From assembly GCA_022447545.1 (NCBI GenBank), contig JAKVBI010000024.1:1-64000 (forward strand): 64,000 nucleotides of DNA. Direction: 5' to 3'. A model generated the notes under the pieces. The model was not told the origin of the DNA. It did not search any database and saw only the letters and a program-made list of their open reading frames with translations. Made by a program: the position numbers and the translations under genes. The number at the start of each line of letters is the position of its first letter. Positions within the stretch are counted from its first letter, which is position 1. This document shows, piece by piece, positions 1 through 9,822 of the stretch. The DNA is from Myxococcota bacterium (lineage in GTDB: Bacteria; Myxococcota_A; UBA9160; SMWR01).

Positions 1-197
1 TCGCTTGCACAAACGCCTTCTATCTGGGCATTGACCGAAAAACGGTGAAGGAAACGAAGCAAATCAATGATGGGAGCAGCCTTTGCTCAATTTAAACAGT
101 AAAGGCTGGGCCCGTCCCGACACTGAGAAGATTCGATTGTCAAAACACGCTGGAGGCCTCGCGCACTGCGGAGGGCGCCGAGAAGGAGTTTGAGTTT
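1..197 (+). other. 23S-5S rRNA internal spacer
   Basis: This stretch lies directly upstream of the 5S rRNA gene and has no convincing reading frame. I do not see the usual 3' end of 23S rRNA, so the 23S gene probably ends before the window. The stretch contains an 8-bp perfect inverted repeat (77-84 with 101-108) that could form a processing stem in the pre-rRNA. Assignment as spacer is by position only. Confidence 0.6.
77..108 (+). other. stem-loop in rRNA spacer
   Basis: CAGCCTTT at 77-84 pairs perfectly with AAAGGCTG at 101-108, leaving a 16-nt A/T-rich loop. Stems like this in the 23S-5S spacer often serve RNase processing. The role here is inferred from position. Confidence 0.45.
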
Positions 198-314
<117 letters not shown>

Positions 315-523
315 CTTTTTTGGAAGCGGGGGCCCGGCGCCAAGCCCCCCGCCGCCGCGGGGTGTTTGTGGGGGGCCCCGGCCCCGCCGGGCCCGCCCCC
401 CCGCCCCCCCGGCGGGGGGGGGGGGCGGGGGGGGGGGGGGGGGGGGCGGGCGGGGGGGGGGGGGTTTTTTGGCGCCGGGCCCGCCGCCCCCCCCCCCCCC
501 CCGCCGCTCTTTCGTTTGAGGGC
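315..523. other. extreme poly-G/poly-C low-complexity tract
   Basis: After the 5S T-run the sequence turns into almost pure G and C: C/G blocks at about 366-410, near-continuous G at about 412-464, T6 at 465-470, then near-continuous C at about 484-502. GGGCCCGGCGCC at 330-341 is the exact reverse complement of GGCGCCGGGCCC at 471-482, so the tract is flanked by an inverted repeat. Reading frames across it encode only Gly/Pro/Arg homopolymers and are not genes. It looks like a sequencing or assembly artefact, or a collapsed G-rich repeat. It affects any start assigned upstream of 524 to the next gene. Confidence 0.8.
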
Positions 524-2122
524 ATGACGGATCCGATGCGTGCCCGGGCCCTCCGCGACCTGGTGGCGCTGATGACGGTGGCAACCGTCGCGCGTTTCTA
601 CGGGCTCGGCGATCGGCCACTATGGATCGATGAAGCCAACTCGGTGCTGATCGCCTGGAGCGGGCTCGGCGGGATCGTCCCGGCTCTGACGGTCGACGGA
701 AATCCACCCGTCTTCTACGGAGTGCTCCACTTTTGGATGGGACTCTTCGGCTCGTCGGAGTCCGCTGTGCGGGCTCTGTCTGCAGTTTTGGGGGTGATGG
801 GCGTGGTGGCTGTCTACGCCGCCGCCCATCAGTTTTTTCCCGACCGCCCTGCTGTTGCCCGATTCGCTGGGATGATCACGGCGTTGTCTCCACTGGGGGT
901 GAGTGCCGCTCAGATGGTGCGGATGTACACCCTGAGTCCTCTGCTCGCGTTGCTGTGTGTGATGGCCCTCGATCGAGCCCTGGCTCGTAGCGATGTCCGG
1001 TGGATGGTCGGGTACGCGACTCTTGCCGCGATGGGTTTGTACACCCACAATTATTTCGTGTTCCTGCTGCCCGTTGGAATCGGCGTGGCGTGGGTCGCAC
1101 CGGGCGGACTGGCTCGTCGTACCGCGCTCCGGTGGACGACGGTTGCGAGTTTGCTCGCCCTTGCCGCCTACCTGCCCTGGGCTCCGGTTCTGTGGGGGCA
1201 GATGGGCTCGGGAGTCTCGGCTTGGATCGAACCCCTGTGGTCCAGCACGCCGGCTTGGTCGGTGATTCCTCACTCGATCGAGGTCATGGGTGTCGGTGCC
1301 TTCTATCCCGATCATCTCGGGCCGCTCGCGAAACTCCGGCAAGGCTCAAGCGTGCCGCTCCTTTGGTCGTTCGCGCGCGGATTCAGCGGGGTGCTCGTCG
1401 TCACACTCCTGGCCCTTGGAGTCCGAGCAGCGGCGCGGGGCAGGCGTCCTCAATCGGCGAATGCGCTGCTCGTGTTCCTGCTGCTTCCGCTCGTGCTCCC
1501 GTGGTTGGTGTCCGTCGCCTGGCGTCCGATCTTTCTGGTGGGTCGCTATGAGACCCTCGTGTTTCCCGCCTTTGCGCTCCTGCTGGCTTGCGGCATGGAG
1601 AAACTCGTAGCGGCACGGCCTAGCCTGGGGACGGTGGCCATCGGTAGTTGGTGCGCGTTGGCTGTACTCAGTCTGGTCGCCTATCACCGGGTTCCCATCA
1701 TCGAAGATGAGCGGCAGTCGGCGGCCTGGATTCTGGCCAACGCCCGCCCACACGACACGTTTGTTTTTCCCGGATACGCGCGTGCGGTCCCTGAGTACTA
1801 CTTGCGCAGAGCCGGGTTTTCCGGCGCCCGCGTTTCATTCCCGCTGGAGGTGGGGCAGCACATGGGTTGGTTCGATGTGGCTGCCGCAGTCAAGAATCCC
1901 CGACGAACTCAAAGTGAGGCGTTGGCGCTTGCCGAGGAGCTCCGTGGAGCGGTTTCCCTGGGAGGACGAGTGTTCGTTCTGGACGTCGATCGGGTCGCCA
2001 GGCGGTCCGGAGTCACCGATCTTCTGCGCAGGGTTTTTGTGGCCAAACTCGGAAACGAACGAGCCATTCCCAGCGCTCGCGTTGGGTTGCCTCCGCCGGT
2101 CTACGTGTTTGGGGAGCCTTGA
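524..2122 (+). CDS. GT-C membrane glycosyltransferase (GT39/PMT-like)
   Basis: A 532-residue polytopic membrane protein. Near the N terminus it has WIDEANS (about 34-40) after the first hydrophobic segment, with acidic residues in the first periplasmic loop, and PPVFY (about 61-65). This is the layout of GT-C enzymes such as ArnT/PMT, which move a sugar from a polyprenyl-phosphate carrier to an acceptor on the outer face of the inner membrane. Around ten further hydrophobic helices follow, then a soluble C-terminal part. The open frame runs upstream through the G/C tract, but that part is homopolymeric, so I chose the ATG at 524; 536 is also possible. It is the first gene of the surface-glycan region. 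Substrate unknown. Confidence 0.8.
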   Translation: MTDPMRARALRDLVALMTVATVARFYGLGDRPLWIDEANSVLIAWSGLGGIVPALTVDGNPPVFYGVLHFWMGLFGSSESAVRALSAVLGVMGVVAVYAAAHQFFPDRPAVARFAGMITALSPLGVSAAQMVRMYTLSPLLALLCVMALDRALARSDVRWMVGYATLAAMGLYTHNYFVFLLPVGIGVAWVAPGGLARRTALRWTTVASLLALAAYLPWAPVLWGQMGSGVSAWIEPLWSSTPAWSVIPHSIEVMGVGAFYPDHLGPLAKLRQGSSVPLLWSFARGFSGVLVVTLLALGVRAAARGRRPQSANALLVFLLLPLVLPWLVSVAWRPIFLVGRYETLVFPAFALLLACGMEKLVAARPSLGTVAIGSWCALAVLSLVAYHRVPIIEDERQSAAWILANARPHDTFVFPGYARAVPEYYLRRAGFSGARVSFPLEVGQHMGWFDVAAAVKNPRRTQSEALALAEELRGAVSLGGRVFVLDVDRVARRSGVTDLLRRVFVAKLGNERAIPSARVGLPPPVYVFGEP

Positions 2123-2134
2123 AGGCCGCGCCGA

Positions 2135-3730
2135 TCAACGCCGCTCGAAGATGTAGAAGGTCGGTGTCACGTAGAAGAGATCTCCAGGGGCACGAATTCC
2201 CAGTGCGCCGGGTAGGGACCATGGAGATCGGGAGAACTGCGTCGTGTGGACCTGCTCATAGGCGCGCTGGGAGAAGAGATCCTCGATGAATCTCTGTGCG
2301 GCGGCATTACGCGTCCGCTGCACCGCAAAATTACTCGTCACGATGTAGTCGAGACCGAGATCGAGATAGTGCGAGGTATTGGCCCCCACTCTCAGAATCA
2401 GGGGAATTCGCTGAAATGGTGCATCACTCGGCAGCCTGGGCGAGAACGTCCAGTCGTACGCAAAGGATTCGGTTACGCCAACCTTTGACCCGCTCGGGAG
2501 ATGCTCGACGAGCCAATGTCCGGCTTGATCGCGTGGGTCCATCTCCATTTCGAGCGGGGTCACATAGCCGGCGGAAAGCTGAAGGGTGAACACCGCGGTG
2601 AAGGTGCCCAATCCCAACGCCCAATTCCGGCGAGCGCGTGGGGTGGAAGCGAGATCCGAAACCGCGAGAATCGCATAGGCGGCCACGATGGCCGTGGCGG
2701 GTGCGATGAACTCGAGGTGTCGCATCATGCCGCCACCTACTCGACCCAGCGCGAAATAACCGGCGAGCAGGGAACTGGCGAGGGTGAGCATTCCGGGTCG
2801 GCGACGCCAGATGAACAGCACCAAACCCACATATCCCGCGATACTCGCGAGACTTCCAAAGGCATACAGGGAGATACTTCCCAGGAGTGTGGTGGGCAGA
2901 GAATAATTGCCCGCATTGTGGGTGCGCGACGAGATTCCAAGACCGCCCATGAATGCGTCCCACGCCAACAGCGCCTCGAAGTTGGCCAACAGCCACCCCA
3001 AGAGCCCCCCGAGCCCGATTTGAATGAGGCCTGCAACCCACCGTCTCGGGTGTCTTCTCGCGTCCGGATCGGCCTCCAGCCAGGCCATGACCAGTGGGGC
3101 GAAGCAGATGATTCCCGACAGCATGGTGCCCGTGGCGACGCCGCCTGCGAGGGCGCCCACAACCAGCGTTCCGGGCTGTGGCCGCTGAGTGAAGCGAAAC
3201 GCGCACGCCAGGGAGATCGTGCACAACAAGGCCAGCAGTACGTCTGGACGCGCATAGTGGGCGTCCAGGACCGGTCCGGGAAAGAACAGAAACAGCGCCG
3301 TGGACAGGGCGGCAAGGGAGGGGCCGGCGATCCGATGGGCCATCCAGCCTACGAGCAGGCCGGTGGCCAGGGCGGCGAGGATGTTGAGCGCACGCAGCGC
3401 CAAGATGGTTCGGGCCAGGCCCAGGTCTGCTTCTTGTGTGTCCGCGAAGGGCAGGGTGATGAGCCTCAAGCTCTGTGCGGTCCGCATGTAGAAGGCCCCG
3501 CCCCAGATGAAGGTCGTCGCTGTTGGGTCCGAATAGAGTCTCGAACCCTGGGCGACGCCGACTTTTTCGTCGGGGTGGAAAGGCGGTTCGCCGAGACCCG
3601 ATCGGTTTGGGAGGCCCCAGTCGAACCCCACCAGTCGCAACGCCAGGCCCAACAGCAGGATGACGGCGAAGCTGGCCGTCCATAGCCGAGAGGCTTTCTT
3701 CGAGTGCCTGTCCTCTCTCGAATCCGTCAT
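2135..3730 (-). CDS. GT-C membrane glycosyltransferase (GT39-like)
   Basis: A 531-residue integral membrane protein. A short polar N terminus leads into a hydrophobic helix (about 19-36), followed by a loop with HPDEKVGVA (about 52-60), the acidic motif expected in the first external loop of GT-C transferases. About ten membrane helices follow, then a C-terminal periplasmic domain. It probably uses a lipid-linked sugar donor. Its ATG overlaps the TGA of the upstream gene (ATGA at 3727-3730), so the two are translationally coupled and probably work together. It points tail-to-tail at the GT-C gene ending at 2122. Exact sugar and acceptor cannot be read from the sequence. Confidence 0.78.
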   Translation of the reverse strand: MTDSREDRHSKKASRLWTASFAVILLLGLALRLVGFDWGLPNRSGLGEPPFHPDEKVGVAQGSRLYSDPTATTFIWGGAFYMRTAQSLRLITLPFADTQEADLGLARTILALRALNILAALATGLLVGWMAHRIAGPSLAALSTALFLFFPGPVLDAHYARPDVLLALLCTISLACAFRFTQRPQPGTLVVGALAGGVATGTMLSGIICFAPLVMAWLEADPDARRHPRRWVAGLIQIGLGGLLGWLLANFEALLAWDAFMGGLGISSRTHNAGNYSLPTTLLGSISLYAFGSLASIAGYVGLVLFIWRRRPGMLTLASSLLAGYFALGRVGGGMMRHLEFIAPATAIVAAYAILAVSDLASTPRARRNWALGLGTFTAVFTLQLSAGYVTPLEMEMDPRDQAGHWLVEHLPSGSKVGVTESFAYDWTFSPRLPSDAPFQRIPLILRVGANTSHYLDLGLDYIVTSNFAVQRTRNAAAQRFIEDLFSQRAYEQVHTTQFSRSPWSLPGALGIRAPGDLFYVTPTFYIFERR

Positions 3731-5079
3731 GCCGATGCCTCGGGTCGGCGGAAAATCGGGCCCCATGCTCTCGCGATGGCCAGGGCCGCCCACATGGCAA
3801 AGAGGTAAAGCTCCGGTCGCAGGGGAATCGAATAGCGGGGCCAGGGAGCGAACACGATGAAGATCGCCGTGTAGTAGAGGATCAGAATGGCCAGAAGCAA
3901 TGGGGTTCGCACGAGTAGCGATCGGCTGCGTCGATGCCGCACTCCAGCGAAACAGATCGGCAAACCCGCGCAACTCAGTAGAAGCACCAGAGGATGGAGC
4001 ATCTTCAGTACGAGGCGGGTGGCTTCGGCGGGTTTCGACTGGTGATACAGGGACGTCTTCACCGCGTAGACGTAGATGTCCCCCTGGCCCTGGAGGATGC
4101 TCCAACTCCACCCCCAATATGGCTTTTCCAGCAAGAACCAGCTCAGATAGCGCCCCGGGCGTTGGCGAATCCGTTCGCCGAGGATTTGAAGGAACGCCGC
4201 TGGCGAGGACCGGAGTTCCTTGGTTTGCGGGTCATCTCGGTAGGCGTAATAGCGAAGGCGCGGATCCTCGTGGACCCAACCCGGGTAGATGCCGTGGGTC
4301 ATGGTTGCAAAGGCGCGGTCGGAACTCGTGCGCGCAGTTTCGGGTACCCCGGTGCTGTTGCGCAGCGACCAACTCAGGGGAAAGGCGAAGAAGCAGACCA
4401 AAAACCCGATGAGTCCGAGCCGCTTTGCCCGTGTTTCGATGTCCGTCGGAGAGGGGGCGCCCAGGGTCAGGGCCGCGGCAGCAAAGAGCGGTGGAATGAG
4501 CAGGAACGTCTGGTTCGTCAAATAGGCGGTTCCAAACAGGGTGCCAGAGAGGGCGAAAAGCCCCAGTTTCCCGCGTTCCAGTGCGATCACGAAACCGTAG
4601 ATCGCGGCCAGGCTGAGCAGGGAGAACAGGGTCTCGGTCAACACGTAGCCGGTGAGCGAGACGAGATGGGGTGAGAGTGCGACTGCTGTGGTTGCTACCA
4701 GGGCTCCCCATTTCGGTAGGAATCGGCAGCCCAGCAGGTAGGTGAGGGGAACCAGCAGCGCACCGAGGACGGCCTGGATACGCAACAGGAAGGGATAGAA
4801 GGCGTTCTCGTCCCCCGGCCGATCGTCTCCGGCGATCCAAAGGGCCATTGCGACCAAGGCTGGATAGCCGGGAGCGCGGAAGGAGTCGGGCTCCGGAGGG
4901 ACCGTCAGGTCGCGGGAGAAGGTGCCATGGGTCAGCAGATTGCTGGCATAGATCACGTATTCCCGCGCATCGGACCGAAAGGGATCCACGACCACCGTGC
5001 TTTGCACGTAGTCGAGGCGGAGCCAGAACGCGCAGACGAACAGCAGCGCCACAATCCAGGTGGTGGAACGGACGGGCAT
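3727..5079 (-). CDS. GT-C membrane glycosyltransferase (GT39/GT83-like)
   Basis: A 450-residue polytopic protein. After one N-terminal helix (about 8-24) comes a loop with FRSDAREY (about 34-41), whose Asp sits where GT-C enzymes place the catalytic or metal-binding acid. The rest alternates hydrophobic helices and short loops, with a longer loop of charged and aromatic residues around 250-330. It is first in a two-gene minus-strand operon and overlaps the next gene by four bases. The 239-bp gap to the divergent gene at 5319 should hold promoters for both directions. Family call from topology and motif only. Confidence 0.75.
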   Translation of the reverse strand: MPVRSTTWIVALLFVCAFWLRLDYVQSTVVVDPFRSDAREYVIYASNLLTHGTFSRDLTVPPEPDSFRAPGYPALVAMALWIAGDDRPGDENAFYPFLLRIQAVLGALLVPLTYLLGCRFLPKWGALVATTAVALSPHLVSLTGYVLTETLFSLLSLAAIYGFVIALERGKLGLFALSGTLFGTAYLTNQTFLLIPPLFAAAALTLGAPSPTDIETRAKRLGLIGFLVCFFAFPLSWSLRNSTGVPETARTSSDRAFATMTHGIYPGWVHEDPRLRYYAYRDDPQTKELRSSPAAFLQILGERIRQRPGRYLSWFLLEKPYWGWSWSILQGQGDIYVYAVKTSLYHQSKPAEATRLVLKMLHPLVLLLSCAGLPICFAGVRHRRSRSLLVRTPLLLAILILYYTAIFIVFAPWPRYSIPLRPELYLFAMWAALAIARAWGPIFRRPEASA

Positions 5080-5318
5080 CGCTGACTCAAGACTCTACCG
5101 CAAGAATCCCCCGGAAGATGCAGTCGAGTCCGGGTCCGACTGGAAGATTTTCGTTCCCCGAGCAGAAACGGCTCAGCTGCCGGATCGGGGAGGGGATTCG
5201 GGGGGCTGCCGACCGTGGGCCGGGATTGGCCCCACGCCAAGACCTCTGATAGCCTCGGAACTCCATCGCGCGGTGGTGGACGCCCCCAAGCCTCCGCCGC
5301 CCCACTCCGGAACCCGCG

Positions 5319-7391
5319 GTGACGAAGGCTCCGCTCAGCGAACGACTCTGCAACGGGCTCGTCGCCTGTTTTGCTGCGTTCACGTTGTGTGCCCAGGCGA
5401 TTGTGGCCCTGGGTGGAACACTTGGGCAACTGCTGGGGCTCCTTGTTCTGGTTGCCGCAATGGCGGGCGGAGGATGGTGGCGCGCCTGGCACCGCCAGCA
5501 GCATCGCCTTCCGTCCGACGAGCCTGTTCGAGATTCCAGGGAAATCGCTCTCGTCGATGATCGAAGCCGTCTTCTGTTGAGGGGGGTCGGCTTTGCGCTG
5601 GCCTGTCTGGCCGTCGCCGGGACGGCCTGGCACCAGAACATCGTGGTGCTCTGGTGGTCTGTGCTGGTGGTGCTCGTTGGTGCCAGTGTGGGCTTCGTGC
5701 TGACCGGTGAATTGGGGTCGCAGAAGGCCATTCGAGGGCGTGGTCTGGAGGGGGGGCTGTACGCCCTGGCGATGGTCTGCGTCGTGTTTGCTCTGGTGGT
5801 CAATCGTCCAGACGCCGATGACGCCTTCTATATCAACGTGGCTGTCGCCGTGGCCGACATGCCCCAACGAGCCCTGCTGTCTGGCGATACGCTGCATGGG
5901 ATCGAGGGGCTTCCTCTTCATCAGCCCATCTACCGTCTACACGCCTTTGATCTCATGGCTGGCGTGGTGTCGTATCTGACAGGCATCTCGGCCATCGCGG
6001 TCTTTCATCTGGGATACACGGCGATCGCTGCCTTCTTCGTCCCGCTGGCCGCTGCGCGGATCCTTCGCTTGTTGTTGCCGCGCGACTGGTTCTGGGCGTG
6101 TCTGGTATTCGTCGGGTTGTTGATGGCTCTGGGAGAGACCCATCGCTGGTACTCGAACTTTGCTCTGGTTCGAATCTGGCAGGGTAAGAGCGTCTATTTG
6201 TTCGTATTTCTGCCCCTCGTCTACGCTGCCGCCATCGATTACGCGCTGCGTCCTGGGTTGAAACGCTGGGGGATGCTTGCAGCGGCGCAGATCGCCGCCA
6301 TGGGGTGTAGCTCGTCGGCGGTGTGGGCGGGGCCTGCCGGAGCCCTCATGGCCATGGCCTGTGTATTAGGCCCGACCCGCGAGGGACTGCGGACTTTGGG
6401 ATTGGGGGCTCTGGCCTCATCGTACGTTCTGGGCGGTGGGTGGTTGTTGATGCAGGGGAACATCGAGGCCCACGACCCCCTGCTCCAACGGGCGCGTGTA
6501 CGAGCCCAGGCCCATTCGCATTACACAGGGCAGGAACTCGCCGAAGCTCTCGAGACTGTTCTCGGGCGCGGGCGCCTCCACTACCTGTCGTTGGTGGCGC
6601 TGGCCGGTTCATGGGCCCTCCACGGACCCGGCCTGGCCCGGCGTTTTGCAATCGTTCTCCCCCTGGCCACCTGGCTCATCCTGCTGGACCCCTACGCCGG
6701 CCGTTGGCTCGAGGCAAATCTGACCGGGCCATCTTATTGGCGCGTGATGTGGACCCTTCCCATCCCGCTGCTGATCTCCATGGCGTTGGTCGCACCGCTG
6801 GCGGCCCGGGGGCCCCCACGGGTTCGTGCCGGCGCAGTGATCCTACTGACTGCAGCGGTCGCGTTCGCAGTGCCGCGGTACTCGGTGGTGAGTCCTCTGA
6901 ATCGGCCTCGTGAAGTGCCTGGAACGGTCGAACTCGGCTGGCCGAGCTTGAAGGTCCCCAAGGCCGAGAGGATCAGCGTCTACGAGTGGGCACGCCTCGT
7001 CGACGAAGCGGTACCACCCGGCGCACCGGTGGTCGTTCCCGAATACATCGCACTGTGGGTGGCGACCTTTCACGATGCTCCTCAGCCCCTGATCGTTCGC
7101 GAGGCCTATATCCGCAAGTTTCTCGACCACCTCGGTCGTACAGAGGTGAGGCCACGACGTGTGATGATGCGTTTCGTGGAGGGAACCCTCATTCAACCCG
7201 ACGCTGCCGACGTGTTTCGGCAGGGGCTCGATCGATTCCAGGTCCGAGCAGTCATTCTTGCCAAGACCGATAAGGCTCCCGAAGCGCGTGACGCCATGCG
7301 GGAGCGCGGCTTCCGGCCGGTCCGGCATGGTCCGGAGCACGAACTTTGGATTCGGAGCGAAGTGCCGTCGGAGCGGCGCGAAGAAGGCTGA
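5319..7391 (+). CDS. large polytopic membrane protein, possible GT-C or polymerase
   Basis: A 690-residue membrane protein with a GTG start. Two helices at the N terminus and a third pair around 85-135 precede a conserved-looking external loop with PDADDAFY and a nearby HGIEGLP, rich in Asp/His, then about eight more helices. The last 150 residues form a soluble domain. The pattern of helices with an acidic first large loop resembles GT-C transferases, but I could not match it to a named family. As the locus has no other obvious polymerase, a glycan-polymerising or ligating role is possible. It is 72 bp upstream of the long GT/sulfotransferase operon on the same strand. Confidence 0.6.
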   Translation: MTKAPLSERLCNGLVACFAAFTLCAQAIVALGGTLGQLLGLLVLVAAMAGGGWWRAWHRQQHRLPSDEPVRDSREIALVDDRSRLLLRGVGFALACLAVAGTAWHQNIVVLWWSVLVVLVGASVGFVLTGELGSQKAIRGRGLEGGLYALAMVCVVFALVVNRPDADDAFYINVAVAVADMPQRALLSGDTLHGIEGLPLHQPIYRLHAFDLMAGVVSYLTGISAIAVFHLGYTAIAAFFVPLAAARILRLLLPRDWFWACLVFVGLLMALGETHRWYSNFALVRIWQGKSVYLFVFLPLVYAAAIDYALRPGLKRWGMLAAAQIAAMGCSSSAVWAGPAGALMAMACVLGPTREGLRTLGLGALASSYVLGGGWLLMQGNIEAHDPLLQRARVRAQAHSHYTGQELAEALETVLGRGRLHYLSLVALAGSWALHGPGLARRFAIVLPLATWLILLDPYAGRWLEANLTGPSYWRVMWTLPIPLLISMALVAPLAARGPPRVRAGAVILLTAAVAFAVPRYSVVSPLNRPREVPGTVELGWPSLKVPKAERISVYEWARLVDEAVPPGAPVVVPEYIALWVATFHDAPQPLIVREAYIRKFLDHLGRTEVRPRRVMMRFVEGTLIQPDAADVFRQGLDRFQVRAVILAKTDKAPEARDAMRERGFRPVRHGPEHELWIRSEVPSERREEG

Positions 7392-7463
7392 CACGCTCGG
7401 GAACGCCGGCTTCGAAACTGGGATACACTTCCCCATGCCCCCCGGAGACTGCGGATCCCAGTC

Positions 7464-8507
7464 ATGCATTCCAAGGAAGCCACCCGCCCTGTCGCGGAAG
7501 CCGAGGCCGACGGTGGGCCGAACGCGTCATTGCCGCGAGCGCTGCATCTATTGGTCACACTCCCCGCGCTCAACGAGGAGCGCACCGTTGCAGACGTGGT
7601 ACGCCAGGTCCCCCGGGAGATTCCGGGTGTCGGGCAGGTGGACGTGCTGGTGGTGGATGACGGAAGTGATGATCGCACGGCCGAGTTGGCCGAGAGAGCG
7701 GGGGCCCAGGTCATTCGCCACCCTCAACCTCGTGGGGTGGGCGCTGCATTCCACACCGGTCTGGCGGCTGGCATCGCGCGGGGCGCCGACTTGATTGTCA
7801 ATATCGATGCCGACGGGCAATTTGATGCTGGCGATATTCCGGAGTTGATCCGGCCCGTGGTGGAGGGTGAGGCCGACTTCGCCTCGGCGTCTCGCTTCAT
7901 CGACCCCGAATTGATTCCAGACATGCCCCGCATCAAGATCTGGGGCAACCGAATGATGAGCGGCCTGATCTCGCGGTTGACGGGCCAACGCTTCTACGAT
8001 GTCTCGTGTGGAATGCGTTGCTATGCGAGAAACGCGATGTTGCAGTTGCACCTGCTCGGCCGATTCACCTACACCCAGGAGGCGTTCCTGAACCTCGCTT
8101 TTAAACACATGCGCATCGTCGAGGTGCCCATTCGTGTCCGAGGTGAGCGGGAATTCGGCGAGAGCCGGGTTGCCAACAATCTCTGGAGTTACGGTTGGCG
8201 AACGGCTCAGATCATTTTTCGCGCCTACCGGGACTTCCATCCGCTGCGATTTTTTGGCGGTTTTGCCCTGGCCCTACTGATCCCCGCCATCCTGCTCGGG
8301 CTCTTCGTGATCGTCCATTATTTTCAGACCGGCGGGTTCTCTCCCCATAAGTGGGCAGCAGCGGGGTCTCTGGTGTTGATCGCCCTGTCGCTGCTGCTGA
8401 TCCAGATTGGGGTGATCGGGGACATGTTGACGCGTCACCGCGTCTACCTCGAGGAACTGCTCTACCGACAACGCGCCGATGCTCGGGAGTCCGATGGCGT
8501 CGACTGA
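7464..8507 (+). CDS. GT2 family glycosyltransferase, polyprenol-phosphate type
   Basis: A 347-residue protein with the GT-A fold signature of DPM1/DPG-synthase-like enzymes: PALNEE (34-39), VVDDGS (63-68) for nucleotide binding, DADGQ (115-119) for the metal, and a conserved EVPIRVRGE region near 215. Two membrane helices near the C terminus (about 258-285 and 297-320) anchor it. The family transfers a sugar from a nucleotide donor to polyprenyl phosphate, making donors for GT-C enzymes. Several GT-C genes lie just upstream, which fits that role. First gene of an operon-like run that continues to 18214. Confidence 0.88.
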   Translation: MHSKEATRPVAEAEADGGPNASLPRALHLLVTLPALNEERTVADVVRQVPREIPGVGQVDVLVVDDGSDDRTAELAERAGAQVIRHPQPRGVGAAFHTGLAAGIARGADLIVNIDADGQFDAGDIPELIRPVVEGEADFASASRFIDPELIPDMPRIKIWGNRMMSGLISRLTGQRFYDVSCGMRCYARNAMLQLHLLGRFTYTQEAFLNLAFKHMRIVEVPIRVRGEREFGESRVANNLWSYGWRTAQIIFRAYRDFHPLRFFGGFALALLIPAILLGLFVIVHYFQTGGFSPHKWAAAGSLVLIALSLLLIQIGVIGDMLTRHRVYLEELLYRQRADARESDGVD

Positions 8508-8579
8508 CGCACCCGCAATCGCGGCTGCGTGGAATCGCCCGCTGGCAGGACTCCTCTCGTGTGCTCTAAGCCGGGCCCT

Positions 8580-9818
8580 ATGCGAGTTCTGATCAGCGCC
8601 AGCACCTTTCCGTTGCACAGCAATGACGGGCTTCCGCGTTTCGTCTTCGACCTCGCCCAGGGGCTCTCGAACCACGCTCAGGTGACGGTGTTGGCTCCCC
8701 ATGCGCCCGGCGCCCTGCACCAGGAACGAATGGCCGACGTGGACGTTCAGCGCTTCACCTATTTCCTTCCGCGTTCCCTCCAAGCGCTGGCCTACGGGCA
8801 CGGGATCCGCGACAACCTGAGGGCTTCGTGGTGGGCGCGATTGCAACCACCGGGTTTCATTCTCAGTCAGGCCCTGGCAACGCGCCGCCTTGCCGATCGT
8901 CTCGGGGCTGCCGTGGTCAACTCCCATTGGATAATCCCCCAGGGGCTGTCGACGGCGCTGGCCCGCGGGGCGCGAAGGCGCTTTCTCCATGTGCTGAGCG
9001 TGCACGCCGGCGACGTTTACATGCTCGAGGCACTGCCCTTCGGCTCGGCCTTGGCGCGCTTCGTAGTCTCTCGCAGTGATGAGGTGATGGCCGTTGGGAC
9101 CCACGTTCGGGACAGTCTGGATGCCCTTCTGGGGCGACCTTCTGGGGCGACCCTCCAGCCCATGGGCGCGGGGGTTCGGAGTTTTCGCGAAGGGCCCGTG
9201 GAGGCGTCTCTGGGCGAGCGTTTTCCTCAGGGCTATTTGCTGTTCCTGGGACGCTTCAGCGAAAAGAAGGGAACCGTTTATTTGCTGCGGGCGCTGCCAC
9301 GGGTCCTCCAGGAGTATCCGGGGATCGGCTTGGTGCTCATAGGGTACGGCGTGCTCGAAGCTCCTCTGCGTTCTGAGGCCGCTGCTCTGGGGATCGAAGA
9401 TTCGGTGGTGTTCGCCGGTCGCAAGACCCACGAGGAGATCGGCGGTTACTTGCGCGGGAGTCGCGTGGCTGTGGTGCCTTCAATTGTTGACTCACGGGGT
9501 GAGACCGAGGGGATGCCCACGGTGGTGGTGGAGGCGCTGGCATCGGGGGCGAGAGTCGTGGGCAGCCGCGTGAACGGAATTCCCGACGTGATTCGCCACC
9601 GCGAGAACGGATGGCTTTGCGAGCCCAAGAACCCCGACGATCTCGCCGAAAAGATTCTGATGGCCCTGGCAGAACCCGATGACTCGCCCATCTGGACCCA
9701 GGCCGCCTCCACGGCCGATGGTCTCGACTGGTCTGCCGTGGCCGCCCATTACGCCCGGGTCTTCGAACGCCTGAGGGAGGGTTCTCCCCGGACTCCCACC
9801 GGTTCGGAAGGAACCTGA
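8580..9818 (+). CDS. GT4 family glycosyltransferase
   Basis: A 412-residue GT-B fold enzyme. The N-terminal half begins with the typical strand MRVLISAST; the C-terminal half has LFLGRFSEKKG (sugar-nucleotide domain) and the E-x7-E region with EGMPTVVVEALASG and NGIPDVI. These are standard for retaining GT4 transferases acting at the cytoplasmic face of the membrane. I chose the ATG at 8580, because the sequence in front of it (from 8529) does not look like family sequence. It sits 4 bp upstream of the methyltransferase gene. Donor and acceptor unknown. Confidence 0.87.
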   Translation: MRVLISASTFPLHSNDGLPRFVFDLAQGLSNHAQVTVLAPHAPGALHQERMADVDVQRFTYFLPRSLQALAYGHGIRDNLRASWWARLQPPGFILSQALATRRLADRLGAAVVNSHWIIPQGLSTALARGARRRFLHVLSVHAGDVYMLEALPFGSALARFVVSRSDEVMAVGTHVRDSLDALLGRPSGATLQPMGAGVRSFREGPVEASLGERFPQGYLLFLGRFSEKKGTVYLLRALPRVLQEYPGIGLVLIGYGVLEAPLRSEAAALGIEDSVVFAGRKTHEEIGGYLRGSRVAVVPSIVDSRGETEGMPTVVVEALASGARVVGSRVNGIPDVIRHRENGWLCEPKNPDDLAEKILMALAEPDDSPIWTQAASTADGLDWSAVAAHYARVFERLREGSPRTPTGSEGT

Positions 9819-9822
9819 ACGC

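Noticed and set aside
2501-3685. 394-residue frame on the + strand
   Set aside because: It is antisense to the GT-C gene at 2135-3730, has no hydrophobic or domain pattern and biased composition typical of GC-rich shadow frames.
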